DNA of 40,542 nt from JACPLA01 sp035291905 (GTDB lineage Bacteria; Bacteroidota; Ignavibacteria; UBA10030). A program made the translations under genes and the position numbers. Below, piece after piece: positions 15,386 through 24,483 of this stretch. The DNA is taken from assembly GCA_035291905.1 (NCBI GenBank), contig DATDRF010000034.1, forward strand, positions 1 through 40,542, read 5' to 3'. The stretch's first letter is position 1. Each line of letters starts with the position of its first letter. The notes below the pieces were generated by a model. The model made no database searches. It was not told the origin of the DNA and was given only the letters and a program-made list of their open reading frames with translations.

Positions 15386-18300
15386 TCATTCCTTTTCTTT
15401 CTTTTCCGGTTTCCAGTCTATGTTCAGCGGCTTCTGCTCGGGAAACATCTTGAGCTCCGCCGATTCGACGGTCTTCTGGAATGCCGGCACATCTTCGGCA
15501 AAGGCCTTGTTGAACTCCTGCAGAGCGGACTCAAGAAGCGCTTCCGCCTGCTTGAGGTTGGTCAGCTGCGTGCTCGTTGGTGCATCGAGAGAGGATCGGA
15601 GAGATCCCATGACCGATCCGAGTCTGGACGAAACCGTGTTCGGATTCCTGGTGATTCCCTGCATGCGGTTTGGCTCATCAATGAACCGATCGGCCACGCC
15701 TGAGAGTTTCCTGCGAAGCTTCTCTGCTTCGGCGCGAATCGCCTTCGCGGGATCATCGGAACGTCCCTGGGCCTGGGCAAGAACCGTACTGATGGTTTTC
15801 CGATAAGCCACAATCCGATCAACCGCTTCCGCGGCAACCTCGAGCCGCTGCATGACCTTTTTCATCAGATCGTACTTGGCCTGGCGGTCGCTCTGTGCAA
15901 CCGATGTACGGGGATCAGCCAGGACTTCCACTGTCGAAGAGGCCTCGACCTTTCCTGCCTTCACACGAATCGTGTACTTTCCCGGCAAAACTTCAGGGCC
16001 CTGGGGTGTGAACCGTTCCTCTACCGGACGTTCAAGCCGCGGCGTCTTTCCCCCGTCTTCCCGAAGATTCCAGACAACGCGGTTTATTCCCTTTTCAGCG
16101 CGTCCATCGAACTTCCTGATTACTTTTCCCGAAGCGTCAAGAACTTCGAAGCTGACCTTCGCGCTATCCCGCCGTCGGGCGCTCTGATTTGAATCGCCCT
16201 CCGTCTGCTCTCGCGTACTCCTGCCGACAAGCGAATCTTTCGGGATATTCAAAGAGTAGGTAATCAATGCACCGTATGATTTCTGTTCACCCCTGAACAT
16301 TGCGTCCGCGGGAAAGTGATATCCGTTCATCGCGCGCACCTGGTGTTGATAGGCCGGAGGAATTTCAAACAGGTGAAGCGGTTTTCCGAGAACCTCCTTT
16401 GATACGGTGCGCAGGGGGTTGATGTCATCGAGAACATATGCCGCTCGTCCGTGTGTGCCGATCACCAGATCATGATCCCTGGGATGGATCATCATGGCCA
16501 TGGCTGAAACCGTGGGGAACCCATGAGTCCACTTCGTCCAGTTTGTCCCTCCGTCAAAACTCACCCACAGTCCGAATTCAGTCCCAAGGAAAAGCAGATC
16601 CTTCTTTACCGGATCCTCTTCAAGTACCAACGCGTATCCCCACAGTCCGCTCTTGCCGGCCGGATTATTCTTCGTCAGGCTCGTCCATGATCGTCCGTGA
16701 TCCGTGGTTTTGAAAACGTATGTTGTCCAGTTGCTCCGGCGATGATCGTCAAAGACCACATACGCAGTCCCCGCATCGAATTTTGACGCCTCAATGTGAG
16801 GAACCCAGGTTGCGGCCGGAACCCCGGGAATGTTTTTTACGGTGTTTGTCCACGTCTTTCCTCCGTCACGCGTCATCTGCACATTTCCGTCGTCGGTTCC
16901 CACCCAAAGAACCTCTTGCTGCACGGGGCTCGGAGCGATGGTCATGATCGTTGTATGATTCTCTGCCGCAGTGACGTCTTTTGTCAGCCCACCGCTCTCA
17001 TTCTGTTTTTGTTTTGTCGAATCGTTGGTCGTCAGATCGGGACTGATGATCTCCCAACTCTCGCCGCGGTTGGTACTGCGGTGAAGAAACTGACTCCCGT
17101 AGTAGATCGTTTTTGCGTTAAAAGGATCCGCCGCAATGCCGGCGTTCCAGTTGAACCTGAGGTCGACACCGTCGGGGGCCCACGGACGAATATCCCGCCT
17201 TTCCCCCGTCACCCAGTTGAACCGGATCAGATTTCCTCCCTGCGACATGGCATACCCGTAAGAGGGGTCTGACGCATCGACGAGCGTTGCAAATCCATCA
17301 CCGAATCCCACCTCGTTCCAGTGCCAGTTTCGGATACCGCTGTTTTCCCACACATCACTTGGACCTCTCCACGAACCATTATCCTGCATGCCGCCGTAAA
17401 TATTGTAGGGTATCTGATTGTCTACGTTGATATGATAGAATTGAGCGAGGGGAAGATTGTCAATGAACCGCCACGTGCGTCCATAATCCCGGCTGATCGC
17501 AACTCCCCCGTCATTCCCGTCAATGAGAAAGCTTCCGTCGTTCGGGTGGATCCAAAGTGCATGGTGATCGGAATGAACGCCTCTGGCGAGCGTCGAAAAT
17601 GACTTCCCTCCGTCATTACTCACCTGAAAGTTGGAATGGAGGCTGTAAAGCCGATTCTCATTCTGCGGGTCGATCCTGATGTCTGCATAATAGAACGGCC
17701 GCGGCGCAATATTGGGAGAGTCGTTAATGACGGTCCATGTTTTTCCGCCGTCATTTGAGCGGCAGAGTGAATTTTTGGTCGCCTCAATCAACGCGTAAAC
17801 GACGTCAGAATTGTTTTTTGCTACGGCAACTCCGATGCGCCCGAGTTCACCTTTTGGAATTCCGTCGGTTTCGGTGACCCGCTTCCATGTTTCCCCGCCG
17901 TCATAGGTCACATACAGTCCGCTTCCTGAGCCGCCGGATTTGAAGAACCATGGCCACCGACGATACTCCCACGTGGCGGCAAAGAGCTTGTTGGGGTTGG
18001 ACGGATCCATCACCAAATCTGCACACCCGGTTTTCTCGTTGACGTACAGAATCTTCTTCCAGGATTTTCCGCCGTCCGTTGTACGATAGACTCCGCGATC
18101 AGGGTTCTCTCCCCACATTTGACCCATGGCGGCTGCATAGGCAATTTCAGGATTCGAAGGATGAAGGATAATCTTGTGAATGCGTTCCGTCTTTTCCAGG
18201 CCGACGGCGGTCCACGTTTCGCCGCCGTCTAGACTCTTGTATGCGCCGTTGCCAACGCTGGCGCTGTTACGCGGATTCCCTTCGCCGGTACCGAGCCAAA

Positions 18301-18616
18301 CGATCGATGGATTTTGTTGAAACACCGCTACCGCTCCGATTGCAGCAACCGGTTGTGTATCGAAAAGCGGCCTCCATGTCATGCCGCCGTTTACGGTTTT
18401 CCAGACTCCGCCGGTCGCTGCTCCGACGAAGATGATGTCGGGATTGGCTGTGACCGCAACGATATCGGCAATTCGTCCGCTCATTCCTGCCGGACCGATG
18501 CTGCGGGCCTGCATGCCGGAAAGCAGCGATCCGTCTATTTGACCCAACGCCGTTGTAACTGAGAAAGTGATGAGACAAGCCAGGTAAGCCAAAGGAAAGC
18601 CGTGGAGTTTTTTCAT
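15386..18616 (-). CDS. Secreted Asp-box (BNR/VPS10-like) beta-propeller protein
   Basis: A 1076-residue protein with signal peptide MKKLHGFPLAYLACLITF..ALGQ. From about 30 to 740 it has repeated Asp-box motifs of the form S/T-x-D-x-G-x-T-W. I count about eleven, for example LDGGETW, TDGGKSW, YDGGETW, NDGGKTW, RDGGKTW and FDGGTNW. These build one or two sortilin (VPS10)-like propellers. The rest (about 770-1076) is a beta domain (GKYTIRVKAG) and a helical tail ending in a Lys/Glu-rich stretch. Such proteins are often named glycosyl hydrolase, but no sialidase Arg triad or FRIP motif is evident. It probably binds or helps process secreted proteins with the downstream M16 pair (inference). Start at 18616 has GAGG 6 bases upstream. 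Confidence 0.85.
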   Translation of the reverse strand: MKKLHGFPLAYLACLITFSVTTALGQIDGSLLSGMQARSIGPAGMSGRIADIVAVTANPDIIFVGAATGGVWKTVNGGMTWRPLFDTQPVAAIGAVAVFQQNPSIVWLGTGEGNPRNSASVGNGAYKSLDGGETWTAVGLEKTERIHKIILHPSNPEIAYAAAMGQMWGENPDRGVYRTTDGGKSWKKILYVNEKTGCADLVMDPSNPNKLFAATWEYRRWPWFFKSGGSGSGLYVTYDGGETWKRVTETDGIPKGELGRIGVAVAKNNSDVVYALIEATKNSLCRSNDGGKTWTVINDSPNIAPRPFYYADIRIDPQNENRLYSLHSNFQVSNDGGKSFSTLARGVHSDHHALWIHPNDGSFLIDGNDGGVAISRDYGRTWRFIDNLPLAQFYHINVDNQIPYNIYGGMQDNGSWRGPSDVWENSGIRNWHWNEVGFGDGFATLVDASDPSYGYAMSQGGNLIRFNWVTGERRDIRPWAPDGVDLRFNWNAGIAADPFNAKTIYYGSQFLHRSTNRGESWEIISPDLTTNDSTKQKQNESGGLTKDVTAAENHTTIMTIAPSPVQQEVLWVGTDDGNVQMTRDGGKTWTNTVKNIPGVPAATWVPHIEASKFDAGTAYVVFDDHRRSNWTTYVFKTTDHGRSWTSLTKNNPAGKSGLWGYALVLEEDPVKKDLLFLGTEFGLWVSFDGGTNWTKWTHGFPTVSAMAMMIHPRDHDLVIGTHGRAAYVLDDINPLRTVSKEVLGKPLHLFEIPPAYQHQVRAMNGYHFPADAMFRGEQKSYGALITYSLNIPKDSLVGRSTREQTEGDSNQSARRRDSAKVSFEVLDASGKVIRKFDGRAEKGINRVVWNLREDGGKTPRLERPVEERFTPQGPEVLPGKYTIRVKAGKVEASSTVEVLADPRTSVAQSDRQAKYDLMKKVMQRLEVAAEAVDRIVAYRKTISTVLAQAQGRSDDPAKAIRAEAEKLRRKLSGVADRFIDEPNRMQGITRNPNTVSSRLGSVMGSLRSSLDAPTSTQLTNLKQAEALLESALQEFNKAFAEDVPAFQKTVESAELKMFPEQKPLNIDWKPEKKEKE

Positions 18617-18769
18617 GAGAGCCTCAGATTGTTTCACTGCGGGATGCGGGCCGCGGAATCATGAGCGTGATATCAAGCGGAAAGCCGTGAGGGGCAGAAT
18701 ATCCATTTCTGTCAGAAAAGTCAATACTCAGAGTGAAGACGCCGCTCTTGGATCAAAGTATGCTGATTC

Positions 18770-18797
18770 TTGATTTCCGCTCATTTCTTGTTATCTT
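18770..18797 (+). promoter_or_regulatory. Putative promoter of the LD-carboxypeptidase gene
   Basis: TTGATT (18770-18775), a 16-base spacer and TATCTT (18792-18797). The -10 is identical to that of the ars promoter. Transcription would begin near 18804, leaving a very short leader before the ATG at 18813. Confidence 0.4.
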
Positions 18798-18812
18798 GCG
18801 GTGCCTTTTATC

Positions 18813-19757
18813 ATGCCCGGTTCAATTCTCAAACCACCGCGACTGCGCAAGGGTGACACCATCGGTCTCGTTTCCCCGGCCAGCCCACCCTCTTCATCTG
18901 AAAAGATAGAAAAATCCGTCCGATACCTCGAAGGCCTTGGTTACCGGGTGATTGTGGGAACGCATGCCATGGACCAGAACGGATACCTCGCCGGCAGCGA
19001 TCAGCATCGGGCCGAGGATTTCAACAAGATGATTCGGGATAAGAGCGTCAAAGCAGTTATTGCCGTGCGGGGCGGGTACGGGACTCCGCGCCTCCTGCCG
19101 CTCATTGATTATTCAGCAGTCAAAAAGAATCCCAAGATCATTGTCGGATACAGCGACCTGACGGCACTTCAGCTTGCCCTGTTCCGGAAGACAGGACTCG
19201 TGACATACTCGGGGCCGATGGCCGCAGTGGAGATGTGGAATTCCATCGATCCTTACACTGAAGAGCACTTTTGGAGGATTCTGACCTCTGCGTCGGCTCC
19301 CGGGGTGTTGCCCCCTCCTCCCGATTCCCCTCCTGTCATTCATCATCCTGCGAAAATCACGGGGAGGATCTTGGGCGGAAATCTTTCGCTCCTCATCTCA
19401 CTTCTCTCGACACCTTATTCCCCTCAATACAAAGGGGCGCTGCTTCTTCTTGAAGAGGTCGATGAGGCACCTCACCGTGTCGACAGAATGCTGACGCAGC
19501 TGTTCAACGCCGGAATTCTCAAGAGCATCAACGGACTTCTTTTCGGCCAATTCACCGACTGCAATCCGGCCGATCCGTCGAAGCCATTCCTCTCGACCGA
19601 TCAGGTCCTCGCCGATGCTGTCGCCAGGCTTCCGATTCCCGTTCTCACCAACCTTCGTTACGGTCACATACCAAAGAAGCTTACCATCCCGATCGGTGTT
19701 CGGGCATGTTTGTTTCCCGACGGCCGATTTGACATACTCGAATCGCCTGTGCGCTAG
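18813..19757 (+). CDS. Muramoyltetrapeptide LD-carboxypeptidase (peptidase S66)
   Basis: Removes the terminal D-Ala from tetrapeptide stems during murein recycling in the cytoplasm. The 314-residue protein has the family's RGGYGTPRLLPLID near residue 90, the nucleophile serine in IVGYSDLTALQL, the catalytic Glu region LLEEVDEAPHRVDRML and the histidine in LRYGHIPKKLTIPIG. No signal peptide is present. The ATG at 18813 is preferred over the GTG at 18801 because the likely promoter would start transcription between the two. It is divergent from the Asp-box gene. Confidence 0.92.
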   Translation: MPGSILKPPRLRKGDTIGLVSPASPPSSSEKIEKSVRYLEGLGYRVIVGTHAMDQNGYLAGSDQHRAEDFNKMIRDKSVKAVIAVRGGYGTPRLLPLIDYSAVKKNPKIIVGYSDLTALQLALFRKTGLVTYSGPMAAVEMWNSIDPYTEEHFWRILTSASAPGVLPPPPDSPPVIHHPAKITGRILGGNLSLLISLLSTPYSPQYKGALLLLEEVDEAPHRVDRMLTQLFNAGILKSINGLLFGQFTDCNPADPSKPFLSTDQVLADAVARLPIPVLTNLRYGHIPKKLTIPIGVRACLFPDGRFDILESPVR

Positions 19758-19796
19758 AGGTCGGAGCAGCCGGAGGGGTGTAATGGCCCTAATTCA

Positions 19797-19825
19797 TTGA
19801 CATTTCAACAACTTATCGCTAGATT
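19797..19825 (+). promoter_or_regulatory. Putative promoter of purNH
   Basis: TTGACA (19797-19802), a 17-base spacer and TAGATT (19820-19825). The same bases also fit a Bacteroidota form, ATTG-N20-TAGATTTA, so the class is ambiguous. It lies 38 bases before purN. Confidence 0.45.
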
Positions 19826-19862
19826 TACTCTCGCCGGTTACATGTCTTTTTGAAATCCCCTC

Positions 19863-20480
19863 ATGAATATTGCCGTTTTCGCATCGGGACGCGGCTCCAA
19901 CTTCCAGGCAATCCTCGATTCTATTCAACTGCATGTGCTCTCGGCCCGCGTTTGCGTTCTTATCAGCAATAATTCCACGGCGGGAGCGTTAGACATTGCG
20001 CGGGGGAATAACGTTCCGGCATTCCATCTCAGTTCTCGTCACTTCCCCTCTGAATCTGAGTTTGTCACGCAGGTCTTGAAGGTGCTTGACGACCACAAGG
20101 CCGACTTCATCTCTCTCGCGGGTTACATGAAGAAACTCCCGCCGGAAATTATTCATCGTTTCCGTCATCGCATTGCCAATGTTCATCCCGCTCTCTTGCC
20201 TGCATTCGGAGGCGTGGGAATGTATGGCATCAAGGTCCATGAAGCCGTTATCGCTTCGGGCTGCAAGGTCTCGGGCGCAACGGTGCATTTGGTCGATGAG
20301 GAATACGACCGCGGACCCATCGTTTTCCAAAAGACGGTCCCGGTCAAAGCGGACGACACGCCGGAGACTCTTGCCGCAAGGGTTCTCGCGGTTGAACACG
20401 AGATCTACCCGTTTACGCTCGACGCGTTTGCAAAGGGAAAAGTGAGAATCGAAGGACAGAAAGCCTGGATACAATCGTAA
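19863..20480 (+). CDS. purN: Phosphoribosylglycinamide formyltransferase
   Basis: Transfers a formyl group from 10-formyl-THF to GAR in purine synthesis. The 205-residue protein starts with the substrate loop AVFASGRGSNFQAI. It contains the catalytic Asn/His motif NVHPALLPAF and the aspartate motif VDEEYDRGPIVFQ, in normal order. Its TAA stop shares one base with the purH ATG (TAATG), so the two are translationally coupled. Confidence 0.96.
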   Translation: MNIAVFASGRGSNFQAILDSIQLHVLSARVCVLISNNSTAGALDIARGNNVPAFHLSSRHFPSESEFVTQVLKVLDDHKADFISLAGYMKKLPPEIIHRFRHRIANVHPALLPAFGGVGMYGIKVHEAVIASGCKVSGATVHLVDEEYDRGPIVFQKTVPVKADDTPETLAARVLAVEHEIYPFTLDAFAKGKVRIEGQKAWIQS

Positions 20481-22036
20481 TGTCAACCGCAACGCAAAAG
20501 ACTTTGCTTCCTGTGCGACGTGCTCTCCTCAGTGTCTCCGATAAGCGCGGAATCGTCGAATTTGCCAAAGCTCTTAAGAGGCACGGCGTGGAAATCATCT
20601 CCACCGGCGGCACGGCAAAAACCCTGCGCGAGTCAGGTGTACCGGTGACATCCGTTTCCGACGTCACAGGATTCCCCGAAATTCTGAACGGCCGCGTAAA
20701 GACACTCCATCCCGCGATTCATGCTGGCCTTCTGGCAGTGCTCGATAATCCGGAGCACATGAAACAGCTCCGCGAGCATCACATTGATCCGATCGATCTC
20801 GTTGTCGTCAACCTCTATCCATTCCAGACGACGGTCGCAAAACCCGGCGTCACGCTGGAGGAAGCGATTGAGAACATCGACATCGGCGGACCGACGCTTG
20901 TTCGGGCATCCGCAAAAAATTACCGACACACGGCGGTTGTGGTGAACCCGGACCATTACGCGGAAGTTTTGAAGGAGATGAACGAGAACGGCGGAGCCGT
21001 GGGGGAATCGCTGCGTTACACTCTCGCATGCGAAGCATTCCGACACACCGCCCAGTACGATACTGCAATCGCATCGTATCTTTCCCCGCAGAAAAACACG
21101 GGATTGCCGGACACGCTGGTCATCGCGGAGCAGCGGTCGTTCGCACTCCGTTACGGCGAGAATCCCCATCAGCCCGCCGCATTCTACGGTTCTCTCGACA
21201 AAGCATTCGAGAAACTTCACGGCAAGGAACTTTCCTTCAACAACATCCTCGATGCATACGCCGCGGTGAACATCGCCGCCGACTTTGATGAGCCGACCGC
21301 CGTTATCGTCAAGCACAACAACCCATGCGGCGCTGCGACGGGTGCAAGCTTAAGCGAAGCGTACACGAAGGCGCTCGCCACGGACAGCAAGTCCGCTTTC
21401 GGCGGTATCGTTGCCTTCAATCAGCCCGTCGACGAGAGCGCAGCCGAATTGTTGAATGCCATTTTCCTTGAGGTGATCATTGCTCCGGATTTCTCCGATG
21501 CGGCTCTTGCCGCTCTCAAGAAGAAAAAGGACCGCAGGCTCCTGAAACTCAAGGCCGCGCGGGGCAGCCGGAGTTTGGATATACGCCCGGTTTTTGGAGG
21601 CTATCTTGTTCAGGAGACGGACACAGACCGCCTTTCCGCCGCCGACGTGAAAGCCGTCACAAAGCGTGAGCCCACAAAGTCCGAACTTGAGTCGCTGTTC
21701 TTCGCCTGGCGGATAGCCAAGCACGTCAAGTCCAACGCCATCGTCTACGCGCTCTCGGACCGGACGCTCGGAATAGGAGCCGGCCAGATGTCGAGAGTAG
21801 ATTCGGCCCGAATTGCGGCCATGAAAGCGGCCGATGCGGGTCTTGATCTGCGCGGGAGTGCAGTGGCTTCCGACGCATTTTTCCCCTTTGCAGACGGTCT
21901 TTTGGAATGCATCAAAGTGGGGGCCACCGCAGCCATCCAGCCGGGCGGCTCTGTGCGGGATGAAGAAGTGATCAGGGCGGCCGACGAACACGGCATCGCG
22001 ATGGTATTCACCGGTATTCGGCATTTCAGGCACTAA
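20480..22036 (+). CDS. purH: Bifunctional AICAR transformylase / IMP cyclohydrolase
   Basis: Catalyses the last two steps of IMP synthesis. The 518-residue length is typical. The N-terminal IMP cyclohydrolase (about 1-200) shows SVSDKRGIVEFAKAL, STGGTAKTL and GRVKTLHPAIHAGLL. The C-terminal transformylase shows the catalytic Lys-His in VKHNNPCGAA and the C-terminal SDAFFPFADGL and QPGGSVRDEEVI motifs. It follows purN without a gap. mreB starts only 35 bases later, so the purine genes and the shape cluster may share transcription. Confidence 0.97.
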   Translation: MSTATQKTLLPVRRALLSVSDKRGIVEFAKALKRHGVEIISTGGTAKTLRESGVPVTSVSDVTGFPEILNGRVKTLHPAIHAGLLAVLDNPEHMKQLREHHIDPIDLVVVNLYPFQTTVAKPGVTLEEAIENIDIGGPTLVRASAKNYRHTAVVVNPDHYAEVLKEMNENGGAVGESLRYTLACEAFRHTAQYDTAIASYLSPQKNTGLPDTLVIAEQRSFALRYGENPHQPAAFYGSLDKAFEKLHGKELSFNNILDAYAAVNIAADFDEPTAVIVKHNNPCGAATGASLSEAYTKALATDSKSAFGGIVAFNQPVDESAAELLNAIFLEVIIAPDFSDAALAALKKKKDRRLLKLKAARGSRSLDIRPVFGGYLVQETDTDRLSAADVKAVTKREPTKSELESLFFAWRIAKHVKSNAIVYALSDRTLGIGAGQMSRVDSARIAAMKAADAGLDLRGSAVASDAFFPFADGLLECIKVGATAAIQPGGSVRDEEVIRAADEHGIAMVFTGIRHFRH

Positions 22037-22071
22037 ATGTTATTCTTTCTTTTAGTACATTCAGACTCCTT

Positions 22072-23097
22072 ATGAGTCTCTTCTCTCTCTTCTCCGCCGA
22101 CATTGCCATTGACCTTGGCACAGCCAACACGGTCATATGGATGAAAGGTAAAGGGATCGTTCTCAACGAACCCTCGATCGTCGCGTTCGATCGCAACACA
22201 AAGAAGATCATTGCGATCGGTAACGAGGCGCGCGAGATGCTGGGCCGTACGCACCGCGACATCCGGACGATTCGCCCGATGAGAGACGGGGTTATCGCCG
22301 ATTTCGAAATTGCGGAAGGAATGCTGCGCGAATTCATCAAGAAGATCAACTCGGCATGGGTTCCGGCGCGGCGAATTGTCGTGTCGGTTCCATCCGGCAT
22401 TACGGAAGTCGAGAAGCGCGCCGTGCGCGATTCCGCGGAACATGCCGGTGCAAAGGAAGTTCACCTTCTTGCCGAACCGATGGCCGCCGCAATCGGCGTC
22501 GGACTCGATGTCGATGCCCCCGTTGGGAATATGGTTGTCGATATAGGGGGAGGCACCACGGAGATCGCGGTCATTGCGCTTTCGGGTATTGTCAACGAAG
22601 AGTCCATTCGTGTCGCCGGCGACGAAATGAACAATGCCATTATCCAGTTCTTCAAGCGCAACCACAACATCCTCATCGGTGAGCGCACTGCTGAGGCAAT
22701 CAAGTGTGAAGTTGGGTCTGCGATGCCGCTGAAAGAAGAGATCACGATACAGGTGAAGGGTCGGGACCTTGTGAACGGCGTTCCGAAAACGACGGAAGTC
22801 AGCTCCGTGGAGATTCGCGAAGCCTTGAATGAACCCATTGCGCAAATTGTTGAGGCGGTAAAAATGACTCTGGAACGAACGCCGCCGGAACTTTCTGCCG
22901 ATATTCTCGACCGCGGTATCATGCTCAGCGGTGGCGGCGCGCTGCTCAAGAACCTCGACGAGCGTCTGAGACTCGAGACCAATCTCCCGGTTCACGTTTC
23001 GGAGGATCCGTTGACGGCGGTCGTGCGGGGAACGGGAAAAGTCCTCGAGAGCCTGGATCAATACTCAAAAGTGCTCATCAAGAGCAAGCGTTACTAG
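22072..23097 (+). CDS. mreB: Rod shape-determining actin homologue
   Basis: A cytoskeletal ATPase that forms membrane filaments guiding lateral wall synthesis. The 341-residue protein has phosphate 1 motif DLGTANTVIWMKGKGI (about 12-27), phosphate 2 DIGGGTTEIAVI (about 160-171) and adenosine motif MLSGGGALLKNLDERL. A short amphipathic hydrophobic N-terminus (MSLFSLFSADIA) could bind the membrane. It is the first gene of the mreBCD-mrdA-rodA cluster. Confidence 0.97.
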   Translation: MSLFSLFSADIAIDLGTANTVIWMKGKGIVLNEPSIVAFDRNTKKIIAIGNEAREMLGRTHRDIRTIRPMRDGVIADFEIAEGMLREFIKKINSAWVPARRIVVSVPSGITEVEKRAVRDSAEHAGAKEVHLLAEPMAAAIGVGLDVDAPVGNMVVDIGGGTTEIAVIALSGIVNEESIRVAGDEMNNAIIQFFKRNHNILIGERTAEAIKCEVGSAMPLKEEITIQVKGRDLVNGVPKTTEVSSVEIREALNEPIAQIVEAVKMTLERTPPELSADILDRGIMLSGGGALLKNLDERLRLETNLPVHVSEDPLTAVVRGTGKVLESLDQYSKVLIKSKRY

Positions 23098-23150
23098 TCG
23101 GACCGGGCGGGCCCTGCCCGACCTGATGATGCTGACTCGATGTTCCTCCC

Positions 23151-23990
23151 ATGCTTGAACGCCTCTACAATCTCTTTCTCCAGTTTCGGGAATATGTCCT
23201 CCTCGCCGGGCTGGTTGTACTCTCCTTCATCCTGCTCTCGCTGAACGACAGACCGCAGGTAAAACAAATCCGCACCTTCGCGACCGTTGCGATGGGTGTC
23301 GTTCAGAATCAACTCTCCTTCATCCCGCGGTACTTTCAGCTCAAGGGTGAGAATGAGGCCCTCCGTCGCGTGAACGTCGAGCTTGCCGACGAGGCGAGCA
23401 GGCTTCGCGAGGCGAAGCTTGAGAACATGCGCCTCCGCTCTCTCCTGGGCCTCAAAGCCGACTCGGACATGCCGCTGGTTGCCGCGAATGTCGTCAGCAA
23501 GAACCTCACTCTGCTCCGTAACTCTCTCACGCTTGATGCGGGAACTGCAGACGGCATCCAGCCCTCGATGCCAGTACTGAGCGAGCTGGGTCTCGTCGGC
23601 GTAGTGATCGCCACGAGCGAAAACTATTCGATCGCCAATATTCTCTGGAACACGGACTTTCGGGCAAGTGCAAAAGTTCAACGGAGCCGCGTGGACGGGA
23701 TTCTCGCGTGGGACGGGCAGAAGTTGATCCTGAAGAACATTGCCAAAACACTTGATGTGAAAGCGGGCGACGTGCTTGTCACGTCTGATTACAGCAATAC
23801 GTATCCTCCGGACATCCGAATCGGAATCATATCGAGCGTCCGTGAGGAGGCGGGGTCTCTCTTTCGCGAAGTTGTTGTCACGCCCAGCGTGGACTTTGTC
23901 CGTCTTGAGCAGGTCTTTGTACTCACTGCCGTGCCCGACAGCGAGAGGGTGGACCTTGAAACCAGAGTTATTCAGATGCTTAACCCCTGA
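23151..23990 (+). CDS. mreC: Rod shape-determining protein MreC
   Basis: Periplasmic scaffold of the elongasome that links MreB/MreD to PBP2. The 279-residue protein has a short cytoplasmic start and one membrane segment (YVLLAGLVVLSFILLSL, about 15-31). A coiled coil follows (about 60-95, rich in Glu/Leu/Arg), then the beta-barrel domain with TLDAGTADGIQPSMPVLSELGLVGVV. A 53-base gap after mreB contains a small GC hairpin (23104-23120). Confidence 0.93.
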   Translation: MLERLYNLFLQFREYVLLAGLVVLSFILLSLNDRPQVKQIRTFATVAMGVVQNQLSFIPRYFQLKGENEALRRVNVELADEASRLREAKLENMRLRSLLGLKADSDMPLVAANVVSKNLTLLRNSLTLDAGTADGIQPSMPVLSELGLVGVVIATSENYSIANILWNTDFRASAKVQRSRVDGILAWDGQKLILKNIAKTLDVKAGDVLVTSDYSNTYPPDIRIGIISSVREEAGSLFREVVVTPSVDFVRLEQVFVLTAVPDSERVDLETRVIQMLNP

Positions 23991-23997
23991 TCCGAAC

Positions 23998-24483
23998 ATG
24001 GAACGTCATTTCCGGTCAATCCTGATTGTGTTGGGCCTGCTTCTGCTGCAGACCGCGTTCGTTCCCCTGCTTTCACTGGGCGGAATGGTTCCGGACCTGC
24101 TGCTCATTTGGGTTGTGTACGCGGCCTTGCGCCGGGGACAGATCGAGGCCACAATAGCAGGGTTCCTTGTTGGCCTGCTCCAGGATCTCGTTTCCATACA
24201 ATTGTTCGGTCTTGCTGCGCTTTCAAAAACCATCGCCGGATTCCTTGCGGGTTACTTCTACAACGAAAACAAGACCGACCAGACACTGGGAACATACCGT
24301 TTTCTCCTTGTTGTCGGCCTGTGTTCGCTTGGGCATAATATCCCATATTTCATGATCTTCTTTCAGGGAAGCGACGCTTCACCTGCGCTGGCAACAATGC
24401 AGTACACGCTTGCCACAACAGCGTATACCATCGCGATCAGCGCATTGCCCATGTTCGCCTTCTCACGCCGGCTCGCCACATGA
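23998..24483 (+). CDS. mreD: Rod shape-determining protein MreD
   Basis: A 161-residue integral membrane protein of the elongasome with about five hydrophobic segments and few charged residues. The family pattern MVPDLLLIWVVYAALRRGQIEATIAGFLVGLLQDL and GLAALSKTIAGFLAGYF is clear in shape. The ATG at 23998 is chosen 7 bases after the mreC stop. The same frame stays open upstream inside mreC without meaning. Its stop overlaps the mrdA start as ATGA. Confidence 0.9.
   Translation: MERHFRSILIVLGLLLLQTAFVPLLSLGGMVPDLLLIWVVYAALRRGQIEATIAGFLVGLLQDLVSIQLFGLAALSKTIAGFLAGYFYNENKTDQTLGTYRFLLVVGLCSLGHNIPYFMIFFQGSDASPALATMQYTLATTAYTIAISALPMFAFSRRLAT

Noticed and set aside
15386..18616. Sialidase
   Set aside because: Asp-boxes alone do not show sialidase activity; the catalytic arginine triad and FRIP motif are not evident.
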